64,000 bases of DNA, taken from Pterobdella sp. o SKG-2022. Lineage: Eukaryota; Annelida; Clitellata; Hirudinida; Piscicolidae. Positions 13,990 to 25,235 of this stretch are shown here, one piece after another; within the stretch, counting starts at the first letter, position 1, and each line of letters starts with the position of its first letter. Below the pieces are notes generated by a model. The model worked only from the letters and a program-made list of their open reading frames with translations, had not been told where the DNA came from and did no database searches. The position numbers and the translations under genes were made by a program. The DNA is taken from assembly GCA_964035795.1 (NCBI GenBank), contig OZ038321.1, positions 6,836,579 through 6,900,578 on the forward strand, written 5' to 3'.

Positions 13990-14343
13990 CAAGTTTCTTA
14001 CATTCCTATATTTTGATTAAGCAATATAATTTTGTTTTTGAATTTTTGTAAATTAATTTATAATTGGAGTTGAAACTTTTGGTTCTTGGGGTTCAAACGG
14101 ACTAAGATTGATAAGAGAGATCGGAAAAAAAATAGCTCAAAAAACAGGAGAACCGAGGTCAACCTCTTTCCTACTTCAAGCTATAAGTATTGCCATTCAG
14201 AGATGAAATGCTTTCAGTGTGCTAGGTACTCTCGCAAGTTCATTAAAATTAGAAGAAATCTTTTATTTTTGATTATTACAAACAATTCAAATAATTTTGT
14301 TTGTTTTTAAATTTTTAATTGTTCTTCAATGTGTTATTATAGT

Positions 14344-14412
14344 CATTTGATAATGTAAGCTAGCCTTACGAAAAGCTTCGTAATTTAATAAATACTTTGT
14401 GTTTGTTGTCCT
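14344..14412. repeat. half-copy of the foldback family at 15008-15163
   Basis: Contains ATAATGTAAG, the self-complementary ACGAAAAGCTTCGT (14368-14381) and the AATAAATAC...GTGTTTGTTG run, in the same order as the right half of the foldback 700 bases downstream. Related fragments occur at about 45068-45100 and 45553-45600. Confidence 0.6.
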
Positions 14413-14744
14413 TACTTTTAGGTTCAGGCTATTGTACTTCATTATTATAGTCCTACATCATGTTTTCAAATAATTTCCGTTTTTAATAATAACTGATTAT
14501 GTTTTCTCATCAGTTTCTATCATCAAAAAATTATTTCATAAATATGTATAATAAATGTATAAGTAAAGTTTAGCTAATAAAAACTTACCATAATGCTTAA
14601 TTAAACTAGCCTATTAACAAAAAACGATTTTATCAAACCCATTTATTAGCTTCGTGTTATTATTCAGTTAATAAAAGTCTTAAAATCGTTTCCAAAAATT
14701 TACTATTAGTTATTATTTGTGCTATTAATGTCTCCTGAACGTGT

Positions 14745-14816
14745 TCCTCGTTAGTATAGTGGTAAGTATCCCCGCCTGTCACGCGGGAGACCGGGGTTCA
14801 ATTCCCCGACGGGGAG
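14745..14816 (+). tRNA. trnD-GUC: tRNA-Asp (GTC)
   Basis: A 72-nt cloverleaf. The acceptor stem TCCTCGT pairs with ACGGGGA (one G-T wobble) with discriminator G. The anticodon stem CCCGC/GCGGG (14771-14775 with 14783-14787) carries loop CTGTCAC with anticodon GTC at 14778-14780. The T arm CGGGG/CCCCG encloses loop TTCAATT. It closely matches the conserved eukaryotic nuclear tRNA-Asp, has no intron and does not encode CCA. A T-run follows immediately. Unlike the SINE heads, all stems are intact, so it is very likely functional. Confidence 0.97.
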
Positions 14817-14819
14817 ATC

Positions 14820-14824
14820 TTTTT
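14820..14824 (+). terminator. Pol III T-run terminator of tRNA-Asp
   Basis: Five consecutive T residues begin four bases after the mature tRNA end, the usual RNA polymerase III stop signal. Confidence 0.8.
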
Positions 14825-15007
14825 ATTTTACAAACAATTTTTACTTTTGAAAAATATAAGCTTTTTTCTATTCTTATAAAAATGTACAAAAATTTTATAT
14901 TCTAATACAAAAATAAGAGTAGTTCCAATATAATCAATTTAAACATCTTTACATAATCATTTAATAAATTTTTCTTATTATACTAATATTTAAGTTTTAT
15001 ATAATAA

Positions 15008-15163
15008 AAACAAACACTAAGGTTTATTGAAAAACTTAATACACGAAGCTTTTCGTAAGAGTATCTTACATTATAGTGTAAGATAATATATAATATATAA
15101 TGTAAGATACTCCAACGAAAAGCTTCGTGTATTAAGTTTTTCAATAAACCTTAGTGTTTGTTT
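15008..15163. repeat. perfect foldback (hairpin) element
   Basis: Outer arms 15008-15056 and 15115-15163 are perfect 49-base inverted repeats. After a 3-base mismatch (AAG opposite CCA), an inner pair of 16 bases (15060-15075 and 15096-15111) continues the stem around a 20-base AT loop. The arms carry AACAAACACTAAGG and GAAGCTTTTCGT. Arm-like sequences recur at 14344-14412 and 58803-58961, so this is a dispersed family resembling a MITE or foldback transposon. No transposase is present. Confidence 0.9.
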
Positions 15164-15401
15164 CTATTTAATTGATTTCCGGCTATTTTACGTCAACATT
15201 TAAGTTTTATTAGACCATTTAGCTCATTATAAAATGCATTCTATTGTAACATGTATTTTATACTAACATGTAAGTGTTCAAGTATGAATCAGAGAAATTC
15301 ATCATTGTTTTATAACAAAGAACAACAATTTACATCGAGAATTTCATGAAAAATCATTAATTTTGAGAAAATCTCACTAAGACAAAGAACATTGTAGAGG
15401 T

Positions 15402-18400
15402 TCAAGTGAAAAGCATCATGTATTCAAGTAAGTTTCCATTATCCCAAGAGTAAGCTTTAGTTTCGAATGGATCATACTGTAGCATCGTAAGGTGGCTGTA
15501 AGGCACTTTGAAAACCATGGAAACATCGCTCCAACGTTTAGTGTACAAATCATAAACATTCTCAACACACGATCCAATCACATTCGCGTGTCTTATCAAA
15601 TACACATTACCACACACCACCATTAGATTTCCAAAGGTTCTTCCTTCCAATTCGATTTCCCACGTTAGCACAACCTCGAGAGATTGCAGGGTCAATTGGG
15701 CTACCACCAGGACATCTAAGACGTCTCTTTTTTTGTAAAACACCCACAAACCATTACCATCATAAGCTATATCGAAGTAGTTGTTTCCATAAGGGAAAAG
15801 CTTCATATCACCCCTGTATGATGCTCTGTGGAATCTAGCCACCGCCGACACTCGTTCTGTCGACAGATCCAATCTGTGGATTAAAAAAATGAGGTCATTG
15901 TGCAAATTACTTAATAACAAATGCTGGATTTATGAAAAACTCGATACTTAACAAAAAATATTCAAAAATCTAGTTAGTTTTATTAAAATGTAATGTAATG
16001 TAATCTTTAGAAAGCGCTTTTTCTTATAGATCAAAATAATAAACTGAGTAATAAAAATTAAAAAACGTAAAAGTTTTTATGTAAATCAATCAAGTACAAT
16101 GGCTTGTGATACATGGAAAATCAGAGCAAACTATAAAATATTTGATTTAATTTCTACCCATTCAAAAATCTTTCAATTTTACACAAAAGTTAAAACATCA
16201 ATATAATCTTTTTTTACCTTCCTTATATTTTAAAAGAATATTAAGTTATACTTACATATTTAATTGATCATGCCACTAATGACATAACTGTAAAAAGCCT
16301 TACCACTAAAAAACAGTGGAATTGAAAATGAAATTCATCAAGAAAACTGCATGAGATAGTTGATTATATGAATTAGAGAAACGAAATAAACTTAATATCC
16401 TTAATGTAAAAAAAGCTTTTTGATATAAATTTTAGATAATTAGCTTACCAGTTAGCTGGATGAAATTTGATTAAAAATGCTTTTAATAAAGTTATAAAAT
16501 TGATTGGTAAAAATATGACAAAGGTTTTCAGAAAACCTGTTGCTTCTACCATTTTATTTTTAGGCTACCAACTTGATTTTGTTTTTCTAACTCACATTTA
16601 TAAGGATAATAATTTACAATATACTTGTGTATCTTATTAGTATTGGTGACGTGGTAGTAAAGACTGCCATTGTGAACTATATACTCTGTTCCCTGGAGGT
16701 CGTCAGGCAGGTCGTAGTAAAAGACGGTCTGTGATGTATGTATGCAATGATATAACGTTTGTGTTGTATCTATGAAACAATGGCGTACAAGTGATAAGAG
16801 AAATGATGAAGTATTGAATACATTAGTGTGTAATGTGGTTTGTGAGAATATAATATTAGGGTTGATTGGCAAGAAGCTCTCAAGGTGTACCTTCAAGGTA
16901 CATGTCTTATAGTGTTGTTTGTATGCGGGTATGTGTGTATTTGTATTGATAATTTTTTATTATTATTAGGTTTTAATATATATCAAATTATTATTTATAT
17001 TTTTTAAATTTTTATTAACATTTTTATTATTTATTTTGCTGTTGGTATTCCTGTTTTAGTGATATTAGTGACAGTGATTTTAAGCGTTTTTCGCTTGAAA
17101 AAATTCATAATTTTAATTTATTTTGCGACAAAACTTCATTATTTCAGTTTTATGGCGATCAAAACACATTGATATCACTAATAAGGGAGCAGTTTGATAG
17201 AACCTGGTTATTCCTGAAATCGTTAAGGTTTTCATACAGCTGTACCCTGGTTGTATTGCTCCCGAAAGTTACAAAATACCTGTGTTTTCAGTATTTCTAC
17301 ACACGATTAATCTTTTATTCAAATGTTTTTCAATTTTTCATTTTTTTTAAGTGATTTTTTTGCAAGTTTTTTATAATGTTGTTTTTTTTATTTTGAATTT
17401 TTGTATTTTATATTAGTTTTTGAACTCATTATACTAGTTAATACCGTTAAAAGATCAAATAGATCAAATTTTTGTTAAAAAATCCTTAACATTCCTTTAA
17501 GATATCTATTACAGTTCGTAACCATCACTGAAGTTCACTTCATATTTTTTCGTATTGAATGCTCCTAGAAAACTCTTAATTAATAAAGCTAACAGTATTT
17601 TTATATGTAAATTGGCGGTTAAAAAGCAATGCGTTAAATTTTATTTAACAATCCATTAACTTTCAAAACCATTAAAATACTTTGTTTTCATTGAAAAGTA
17701 TTTTACTTTTCCCCAACAGTGTAACATTTTCAAGTATGAAAGGGTTTGGCGTACTTGGAAATGTTACACCGTTGACGAAAAGCTTCTTACTTTTAATAGC
17801 AACAGAGTCCAATGACTTGTTCACTTTCAATATCATTTACGCAAGCCATTAACAACTAACCTATCTTCCTTATTGATCTTGCGATGCATGTCTCTAGTGA
17901 AAGAACCTTCAGCATGCACGGAGTCTGCCAGGTGCAGTGGAATGCCGAACATTGTGATGCGGCAGTCTGGTAGAAGGCGGCGGTGTTGTTAAGGTACGTA
18001 GGGTGTTTAGTATTTAACATGGAAATTTATTTTTAAAGTTTATCAAGTTTCACAAAAATTTCCACAAGGCGAACTCACATTATTATAAGATGTATTTGAA
18101 AAAAAAATTTTTTTATTTGGACATACTTTTGATGTGAATGAATCAGAGATCAAATTTTAAATAAAAAACTGAAACGAAGTAAAACGGTAAACATAATGAA
18201 CAAAGTAAATTCATAAATAAAAGTTCTCTTTCAGATTGTTTGAAATATTGTGTCTAACTAAAAAATTACAATCATCCCCTTCTGTATGAAATAATTATTT
18301 TTTGTAGAAGGAAGTTAACCGTGGTTCTCTTGTTTTTTTGGGCCACCCTTTTCCCAATCTCCCTTATCAACTTCAACCTTCCAATTACCAAAAGTTTCAA

Positions 18401-21400
18401 TTCCTACTATTACAACACATCATCCACTGATAGGTTGGAATTTTTCACGAACTTAGTTGTCACCATATTTGCAGCTACTTTTTTAGAACAGGATGAACAC
18501 AATGGTACATGTCTGAAAGAAAGTGAAACCTAAATGCATCCTTCGATCATTTTCCAGAGATAAACGTCATCTCATTTAGACGTTCTCCAACAATACGAAA
18601 CATACCATTCGGTTAAAGAATTCCAATATTATATTTTTTTCTATTGTGTTTTTGATTGAATTTCTCAAGCATATATTGCTGTTATGCGTTATTATTTTGC
18701 AGTGTTTTGTGCTTGATTGTCACAATTTAGTTTATGGCTCATTTTTGTTTTTTCAATAGAGAATTTTTATTTAAATTAGAAAAAAATAATAATGTTTTAG
18801 ATAAAAATATATGATGATAATATATATGTATAATAAAATAAATAGATGAATGTTTTTCACCAAATAATCTTGGTCCCAGAGTAGGTTTTAGTGTGGGTGC
18901 TGTGAGGTTGGGTGGTTGTGGTGAGTTTGAGTTTTAATGGAAAAAAATAAAAATTTTATTCAATTAAAATAAAAATTGTAAAAAAACTATTATATTTTAA
19001 TTTAACTCAATTAAATAAGTATCTGAAAACAAATATTTAAAGTAAATACGAATAAAACATCAATATTGATTAAAAGTGTAAATAACTAATTAGTTAATCA
19101 ACATTTAATCGATAAAAACTGATAACTGAAAAATCAATGAGACTAACGTGGAGGAGGGTCACAACTGCACACTAGAAGGTAGCATCGGAAGATCGAAAAT
19201 TGTATTGTATTGTATAGTATCTTAGTGTATTGTATTGTATTGTATTGTATTGTATTGTATTGTATTATGTTTTATTGTATTTTATTGTATTGTATTGTAT
19301 TGTATTTTATTGTATTATATTGTTTTTTATTGTATTTTATTGTATTGTTTTGTATTGTTTTTTATTGTATTGTATTGTATTGTATTATATTGTATTATAT
19401 TGTATTTTATTGAATTGTATTGTATTGTATTTTATTGAATTGTATTGTATTGTATTGAATTGTATTGTATTGTATTGAATTGTATTGTATTGTATTTTAT
19501 TGAATTGTATTGTATTGTATTTTATCGTATTGTATTAACCTCCCTGCTCTCCTTTTTGTCCCTTATATCCTGCTCTGCCAGGTAAACCTGGAGCTCCTCG
19601 AGCACCTGTGAAGCAATAATTACTTGATAATATACTTTTATTCATATGAATACCTAAATTACACATTTTTCATCACCATTCAAAAGTTTTTCTGTACAAA
19701 ACTCAAAATGAACGATGAATAAACTTCTATCTACCAATCAGAAAGTTTAAGGTTATTTTTGATATGATGGCGTAATAGAATGGCGAGCTTCGATTAGTTT
19801 CCAGGTGTTAATTGGGCGCTTTCGTTGTTTATAAACTCTTTGTGAACTTTCAAGTTTTTATTATTTTGAGATGCTAAAATTTATACTAGTGTTTTTGGGT
19901 CGTTCATTACGGCTATGTTAATTGAGAGGGTGTTCCTAGAGCCTCACTACTCTCCCATAACATAATTTTTAGATACACCATTTTTTATGATTATATTCAA
20001 TTATTTTAACAATGTTTCGTTGAAGATCCGATAGTTTTCACAAAATTTTATCAGCAAATCTTCAAAAAACAGTAAAAACACTATAAATATAATTTTTGAA
20101 ACACTTAAAGCTAACTATATATAACTAAGCGATAAATAATTTACAATCCTATTATTACCCCAAACCACTTTTAAACACTGCAATAAAACCCTGGAATGTA
20201 ACCCTGTAATTAAAAATATAACTACTTGATGCATACATAACAATCTCACAACTTACAACGCAATGATAAATTCCTATAGTACAAGAGTATAAAAATATAA
20301 TTAGGGCGATTAAAATGTTGACATACCTAAAAGGATTATAAAAAGAGATAGCTTTTAAACATTAAAATAGAAAATGTGGTTAGTATTAAAAATATTTGCT
20401 ACATAAAAAATTTCATTAATTTAAAGTTTCGATTTTGTCAGCATCTCTATTGTATATCACTTTTATACTATGCTCAAAACCATCACACATTTGTATGACT
20501 CAGTTATCAATAAAAAATGAACTGCAAACCAATGTTAACCGAAAAATTGAAATACTCAAATAACTCAAAAAGTACCCTAATAAAACTGATGATAATTAAA
20601 CAAAGAGCAACAATCTCAAGCGCCTCTGCAGCAAACCTGATATGCAAATTGTGCGCCTTACAAATGAATTAACAATGAATAAACCGGTAACCTTTGTTTC
20701 CTTTGTATTGGGGTGGTCTGGACACTACATCCTTCTTGACTCTTGCTTGTAACCCGTCAATTTATATAATTAATTGTTATCAATGAATAAACTGTTGAAA
20801 GAATATTTATTTTATTTTATTAAATTTTCATGCTTCCACATTTAAAACCTTCCAACATATCTTCTCTTTTATCGCATCATTAAAAAGCATGAGAAACCCG
20901 ACTTAGAGAGGTTATTGGCATGTCCGCATATGTCTAGCTATGTTTGTGGCTGACAGTATACGTTGACAGTTTTGGTATTGCTTTTTTTTTGTTTCTTTAT
21001 GTTCTTGCTGGTGTAGGTGTGTTTTGGTGTACTGGTGTATTGTTATGTGTTCTCATGTGTATAGCCCGATTTGCCTTATTTCTCTAGAGCCCACACACTC
21101 CACATTTGAACCTCTTGCCATCGACCTCTCCTCCCTTACACGTTTTTTGATGGTTCTTCCAAGTCGAATCTTGGTTGAAGATTCTTCGACAGTGTGCACA
21201 GGTTATTTCAATTGGCGTTTGCATCATCTTGTGCATTCTTTTCTTATGTATCGCCAGACCTGCTTTGCTTTTGCAAGTTTTGCCACACCCTTCTACCTCA
21301 CATGTGAATTCAGTGGATGAATGTGTCACAGGCACGTGTAGCGTTTCTTTGCTAAGTAGAAGTCGATTTCCCCTATTTTGGTGTCCTTGCTGACATTCGT

Positions 21401-24400
21401 ACATTTTCAGCCACTTCCTTCGATTTTTGACCTCGGAGTTCCATCTTTTGCGATCTGTGACTATTTTTTGAAAGTCCTCATGCGAGATTGCTGCATCAGT
21501 TAGGAGTTTGCTCCAGTAGATGAGTGTCGTTTGTTGTCTTCTTGCTTTTGTGAGACTCTCCAGTTTGGCATTCCAACCTGGTACCATTCTCTTTACCAAT
21601 CTGTCGTCGGGTAGACGCAAAACATGGCCTAAGCGCCTGAGATGAGCTATTTCTAGTTTAGTACGAATGCTCTCTACTCCAAGTGTGGCGTTTTACGTCC
21701 CACATGTTCACATGTTTTTTCTCCATTTCCCTTAACGGCTCCTTGTTACCACTACCCCATATCAATCTATACCTCCTGTTAATTGCTTTCTGCAGTTGTT
21801 TCACTTCTGACTTGTAGAACGGTCTTGTGTTGCGGTTGAAAAGCATAGTGCTCTCTACACATGTATTCAGTACTAAATTCTGTGTTTTCTTACTCAGTTG
21901 ACTTTTGGTGAAACGCTTCCTAATTCTAGCAAAGATCAGTGCCCCTCTTCTCAATCATTGGAAAATTTCCTCTTTTCTACTGAGGTATACTCCGAGCATT
22001 CTGATGTTGTTGCTTCCATTGCTCCTAACCTGGCTTTTTCCTCTTTGGCATCATTCGTTCTCTCTTCAAATATTTAAAACCTTCCAACATATTTATTACT
22101 GTTAAACATCATCGGCTTCATCCTCATCTTCACCAACATCGTCAGCATCATCATCATCATCATCTTAACCAACATCGTCATCATGAAAGTTTTATAACTT
22201 GAAGAATCTTAATCTGAATAGATGTGACTACTTATAGACTTCCATGAAACCAGTTGTTACTTCCAAGTTATTTTCTTCACCTGCAGGGGTGAGATAGTGG
22301 CCTAGAACCTTTTGGAGTTGATGCCACTATAATCATATTTTTTATCGTATTGTTTTGTATTGCACAGGTTTTAATTTGGTGTCTAAGCTGTACCAATAAG
22401 CTAACCATTCTAACATAGTTTCTACAAACCATCCTAAAGAACTCCCGTATTAAAGTCTATGTAGATAAAATTTCTTTCTGTCTTAAAATTCAAATAAAAT
22501 TCCAACTTAATGAAAACGTTGAGATAAGAGACTTCAGCGGTACTGATTAAATTCACTGCTACTCGGTTTGAAAGTTACATGAGCTGTTGGCTTGAATTGA
22601 ACCTTCTCAATTCGAATTTTTGTTCATTTGACCACGAGGTGTACATGTTTTTTACATTATACAATAACTGTGAAGTATAGGAACTCTTCAAGCAAATCCA
22701 GTTATAACTCTACTAGATTAAACTCTGGTTGAAAATTTATTTTCTAGATCTGATGCTATATTGTGGGTTGGCTTTTTCTGATTTCAATAAATACTTATTA
22801 GAAGTTTGGGTTTGAAAGAATCACTTGATCTTCTAATTAGAAAACCCAAAAACAATTACAGAAGTTTTGATTACAAAAAAAAACAAGAATAATTTTGAGT
22901 GCACTTTTAAAAAAGATAATTTTCAACCTATACTTATTCTCGGTCGTAATGTTACTAGTTATACCATTTTTGTTGATTCTGTTTCCATAAGCTTTTTTTT
23001 TGATAAATAACATTTGAAATTCTGTTTACTTCTATAAATAGTGGAATACGATAAAACAATGGAGTTATTTATAATTTTGGGAAAACTTTAATAACAAAAA
23101 AATCCGTAATAAAACAATCTCAATAAAAAAAAACAATTTTTAACCGTATTGAAATTTATTTTGAGCAAAAATATAGTGTCTGGAATCTGTAAAAATATAA
23201 CAAAACCAAAACAGCTGTTACCTTTTAAGATCTCAAAGCAAAACAGTATTGAAATTAAAAAACAATGAATTTTTATGGCTAGTTGCATGTTTTTTTGAAA
23301 ATATAACTCTTAATAAACTCTAGGAATTATATTTTGAAGCGTTTGCAAATTAAGAGGTTATGAATGATGAAAATGGACGTGAATAGTAAATAAAGGATGT
23401 GAATTTTTAAAAAAATATCTCTAACCTCTTGTGTTGTCTTCAATCTTTTGAGACCGTGCATGAAAAATATTTGCTTAATATGAAGTTAACGATTTAAAAT
23501 TTGCATATTTATTTACATACTGAGGTAAATTAAGTTTTAAATTTTTATATTAATTTATATATTGAAAAATAAATAAACTTATAAGTTTCCTTCATGAATA
23601 AATATATCTTTAGTATTGCATGCCATCATTATTTTCAATGTTAACAAATCAGTCATCAGGAATGTTAGTATTGTAAACCCCTTTTAAAAAGCATTATGCA
23701 ACTGTTGATAAGTAATTCCTTAGGAAGAAATATATAACTTTAATATCAACTGATTGATACGTTACAAGTTAATGAAAAGTGAAAAAGAAAAAAAATAAAG
23801 AATTTTAATAGTGAAAATCTTTCTAAAAAATGCTATATAACAAAAAAGTGAATAAAAAACATGGTAAAATGGAAATTAAATGAAAAAACAAGACAAAAAA
23901 TTATTTCGATTAATAGGCAAAAACTAGTGAATGGATAAATTAGAAAGCAGAACCATCTTGAAGACTCCTCAATATATAGGCGCTTCATAATACACCTAAT
24001 AACGACCTTATTGACTAGATTACAAGCTTTAAAAATCTAGGTTTGATTATAAAGCTGTTCAATATACTACTAATAGAAAAAAATAATTCAGAAAAAATTT
24101 TTTTCATTCATATATTGAGACTATTTGCTGTATAAGCGTGATACTAATAATAAGGATTTGAAAAGTTAAAAAATAATAATTTTATAGTACTGTGACAACA
24201 ATAACAGCTACTACTACTACTACTACTACTCACCAAATCTCCATGATCTCCTTTTAATCTCTCAGGCCGTTCAATCAACCCCAAAGAATACAACTTGCCT
24301 TCGAAGCACTCATCCCTTGCCTCTAGTCTTTTAATGCTTTGGTACGTCCATACGCAGAAGTACACAGTGGATAATACAACGATTGTTATGACTAATACTT

Positions 24401-24449
24401 TTAGGAAAACGATACATATTGATGATGTTTTTGTGCGCTCTTCGCTCAT
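15402..24449 (-). CDS. transmembrane collagen-olfactomedin protein (gliomedin/UNC-122 type)
   Basis: Exons on the minus strand: 24449-24234, about 20731-20692 (5' edge uncertain; 20745 possible), 19605-19540, 18899-18861 (tentative linker), 17966-17861, 17279-17204, 16728-16625, 15873-15402. Phases join to about 372 residues. Exon 1 gives a short cytosolic head, a signal-anchor (ICIVFLKVLVITIVVLSTVY) and the first collagen triplets (GDHGD). Exons 2-3 give Gly-X-Y repeats (YKGNKGARGAPGLPGRAGYK then GQKGEQG). The rest is an olfactomedin domain: CRITMFGIPL, GSFTRD, GTEYIVHNGSLYYH, GLWVFYKK, TMLQYDPFETKAYSWDNGNL. The order signal-anchor, collagen, OLF is that of gliomedin and nematode UNC-122, cell-surface proteins acting at neuromuscular or nodal contacts. 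The collagen part is very short. Introns hold a SINE tail, a hairpin, a TGTAT array and a LINE. A further small exon between exons 1 and 2 is possible. Confidence 0.85.
15987..16036 (-). mobile_element. SINE 3'-tail fragment
   Basis: AATGTAATGTAATG followed by AAAGCGCTTT and TATAGATCAAA matches only the tail of the tRNA-derived SINEs at 13.3-14.0 kb. It is a 5'-truncated copy inside the last intron of the olfactomedin gene. Confidence 0.65.
17714..17774. repeat. 23-bp-arm inverted repeat in an intron
   Basis: CAACAGTGTAACATTTTCAAGTA (17714-17736; key ends CAACAGTG and CAAGTA) pairs with 17752-17774 with two or three mismatches around a 15-base loop. It is directly followed by GACGAAAAGCTTC, a motif shared with the foldback family at 15 kb, so it may be a remnant of a related element. 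Confidence 0.6.
19199..19537. repeat. degenerate (TGTAT)n pentanucleotide array
   Basis: About 340 bases of TGTAT with many TTTAT, TGAAT and TATAT variants. It ends two bases from the splice donor of the collagen exon at 19540, placing expandable low-complexity DNA right at an exon edge. All three frames stay open as Tyr-Cys-Ile-Val-Leu strings, which are artefacts. Confidence 0.95.
20840..22092 (-). mobile_element. 5'-truncated zinc-finger LINE with target-site duplications
   Basis: A minus-strand LINE 3' part (about 20861-22071) is bounded by two perfect 21-base direct repeats, 20840-20860 and 22072-22092 (core TTAAAACCTTCCAACATAT). These are best read as the target-site duplication of one insertion. 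The body encodes an RT C-terminal part in two frames (21954-21658 and 21620-21084): KQLQKAINRRYRLIWGSGN, LRLPDDRLVKRMVPGW-like text and three C2H2-type clusters (CEVEGCGKTCKSKAGLAIHK, CAHCRRIFNQDSTWKNHQ, CGVCGL). It lacks the polymerase core, so it was dead on arrival. It sits in an intron of the olfactomedin gene in the same orientation as that gene. Confidence 0.9.
22100..22180. repeat. imperfect ATC-rich triplet tract
   Basis: CATC/ATCG-rich imperfect trinucleotide tract with a TAACCAACATCGTCA phrase repeated in variant form. Non-coding, in the long first intron of the olfactomedin gene. Confidence 0.7.
24208..24233. repeat. (TAC)n tract abutting a splice donor
   Basis: About eight TAC units directly adjoin, on the minus strand, the GTGAGT donor of the first olfactomedin-gene exon (exon edge 24234). 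Read through, they give a poly-Ser run that is intronic and not part of the protein. Confidence 0.85.
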
Positions 24450-25235
24450 TTTCAAGGTTTTATCTCGTCTTCCAGTTGCTTTTTTCGTTTATATTTTAAG
24501 AGTTCAGCATGCGCATCTTTGGTGAGTTTATAAGCGTATATAATTTATCAATGAATATGCTACAAAAATAAAACCTTATGTATTTCAAAATTTTATTTTT
24601 GTCATTAACATATAAGTATCGTTCATTAATAGTTTGAGTATAATATTGCACTGTCATATAATTTTTAAAATTTCGTTTGAGCTTTTTCCAATAATGTTTC
24701 CACAAAAAAATACCAATTCTTTCGCCCTCTTGCTTTTTTATGATCTGATTTTATGATATATCAGTTAAAAGTACTCTTGAAATTTATCTATACCAATTCT
24801 TAGAAAATTTTGGAAAAAAATTTAATCCGACCATATTATTCCATACATTTTATTGGAGCAATTAACTATAATTAATCTTATTCTTAATTAATTAAATTTA
24901 AACTGATGAAAAATAGTGATTTTTAATTAAAAATAAAACTTACTAAACGCTATTGTAAAAGCTAATAAAGTATTCAAAATATTTTAATTTATACATTTTT
25001 TTTTTGATGAAATTCACTTTTAAAATAAATCAAAACTTCTCGATTGTATAAACATTAATTAATTATTAAAATAAAACTTTTTAGAATATTGAACAATGTT
25101 TTTTAATTATTTCATGTCAAACTTAACAACACACTTTGTAGCTTTTAAATTTTGACCAGATTTGCATTTTGATTTTATATCTTAGGGTTATACGAATGCT
25201 GAACACATTTTTTGTATACATTTAAACACTTCTAC
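24450..25235. promoter_or_regulatory. shared upstream region of two divergent genes
   Basis: This 786-base AT-rich interval separates the start of the olfactomedin gene (minus) from the PHETA-like gene (plus). By position it should contain both promoters or one bidirectional promoter. I see no clear core element and no other gene. Confidence 0.4.

Noticed and set aside
19210..19478. Hydrophobic Tyr/Cys/Ile/Val frames
   Set aside because: Produced by the TGTAT array in all three frames; intronic.
22261..22330. Coding-like minus-strand segment (GHYLTPAGEENNLEVTTGF)
   Set aside because: It has an open frame of about 35 codons and an acceptor-like site but does not fit the phase of the olfactomedin gene; probably a repeat remnant, identity unknown.
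24144..24233. Poly-Ser run after the first olfactomedin-gene exon
   Set aside because: Read-through of the GTGAGT donor into the TAC repeat.
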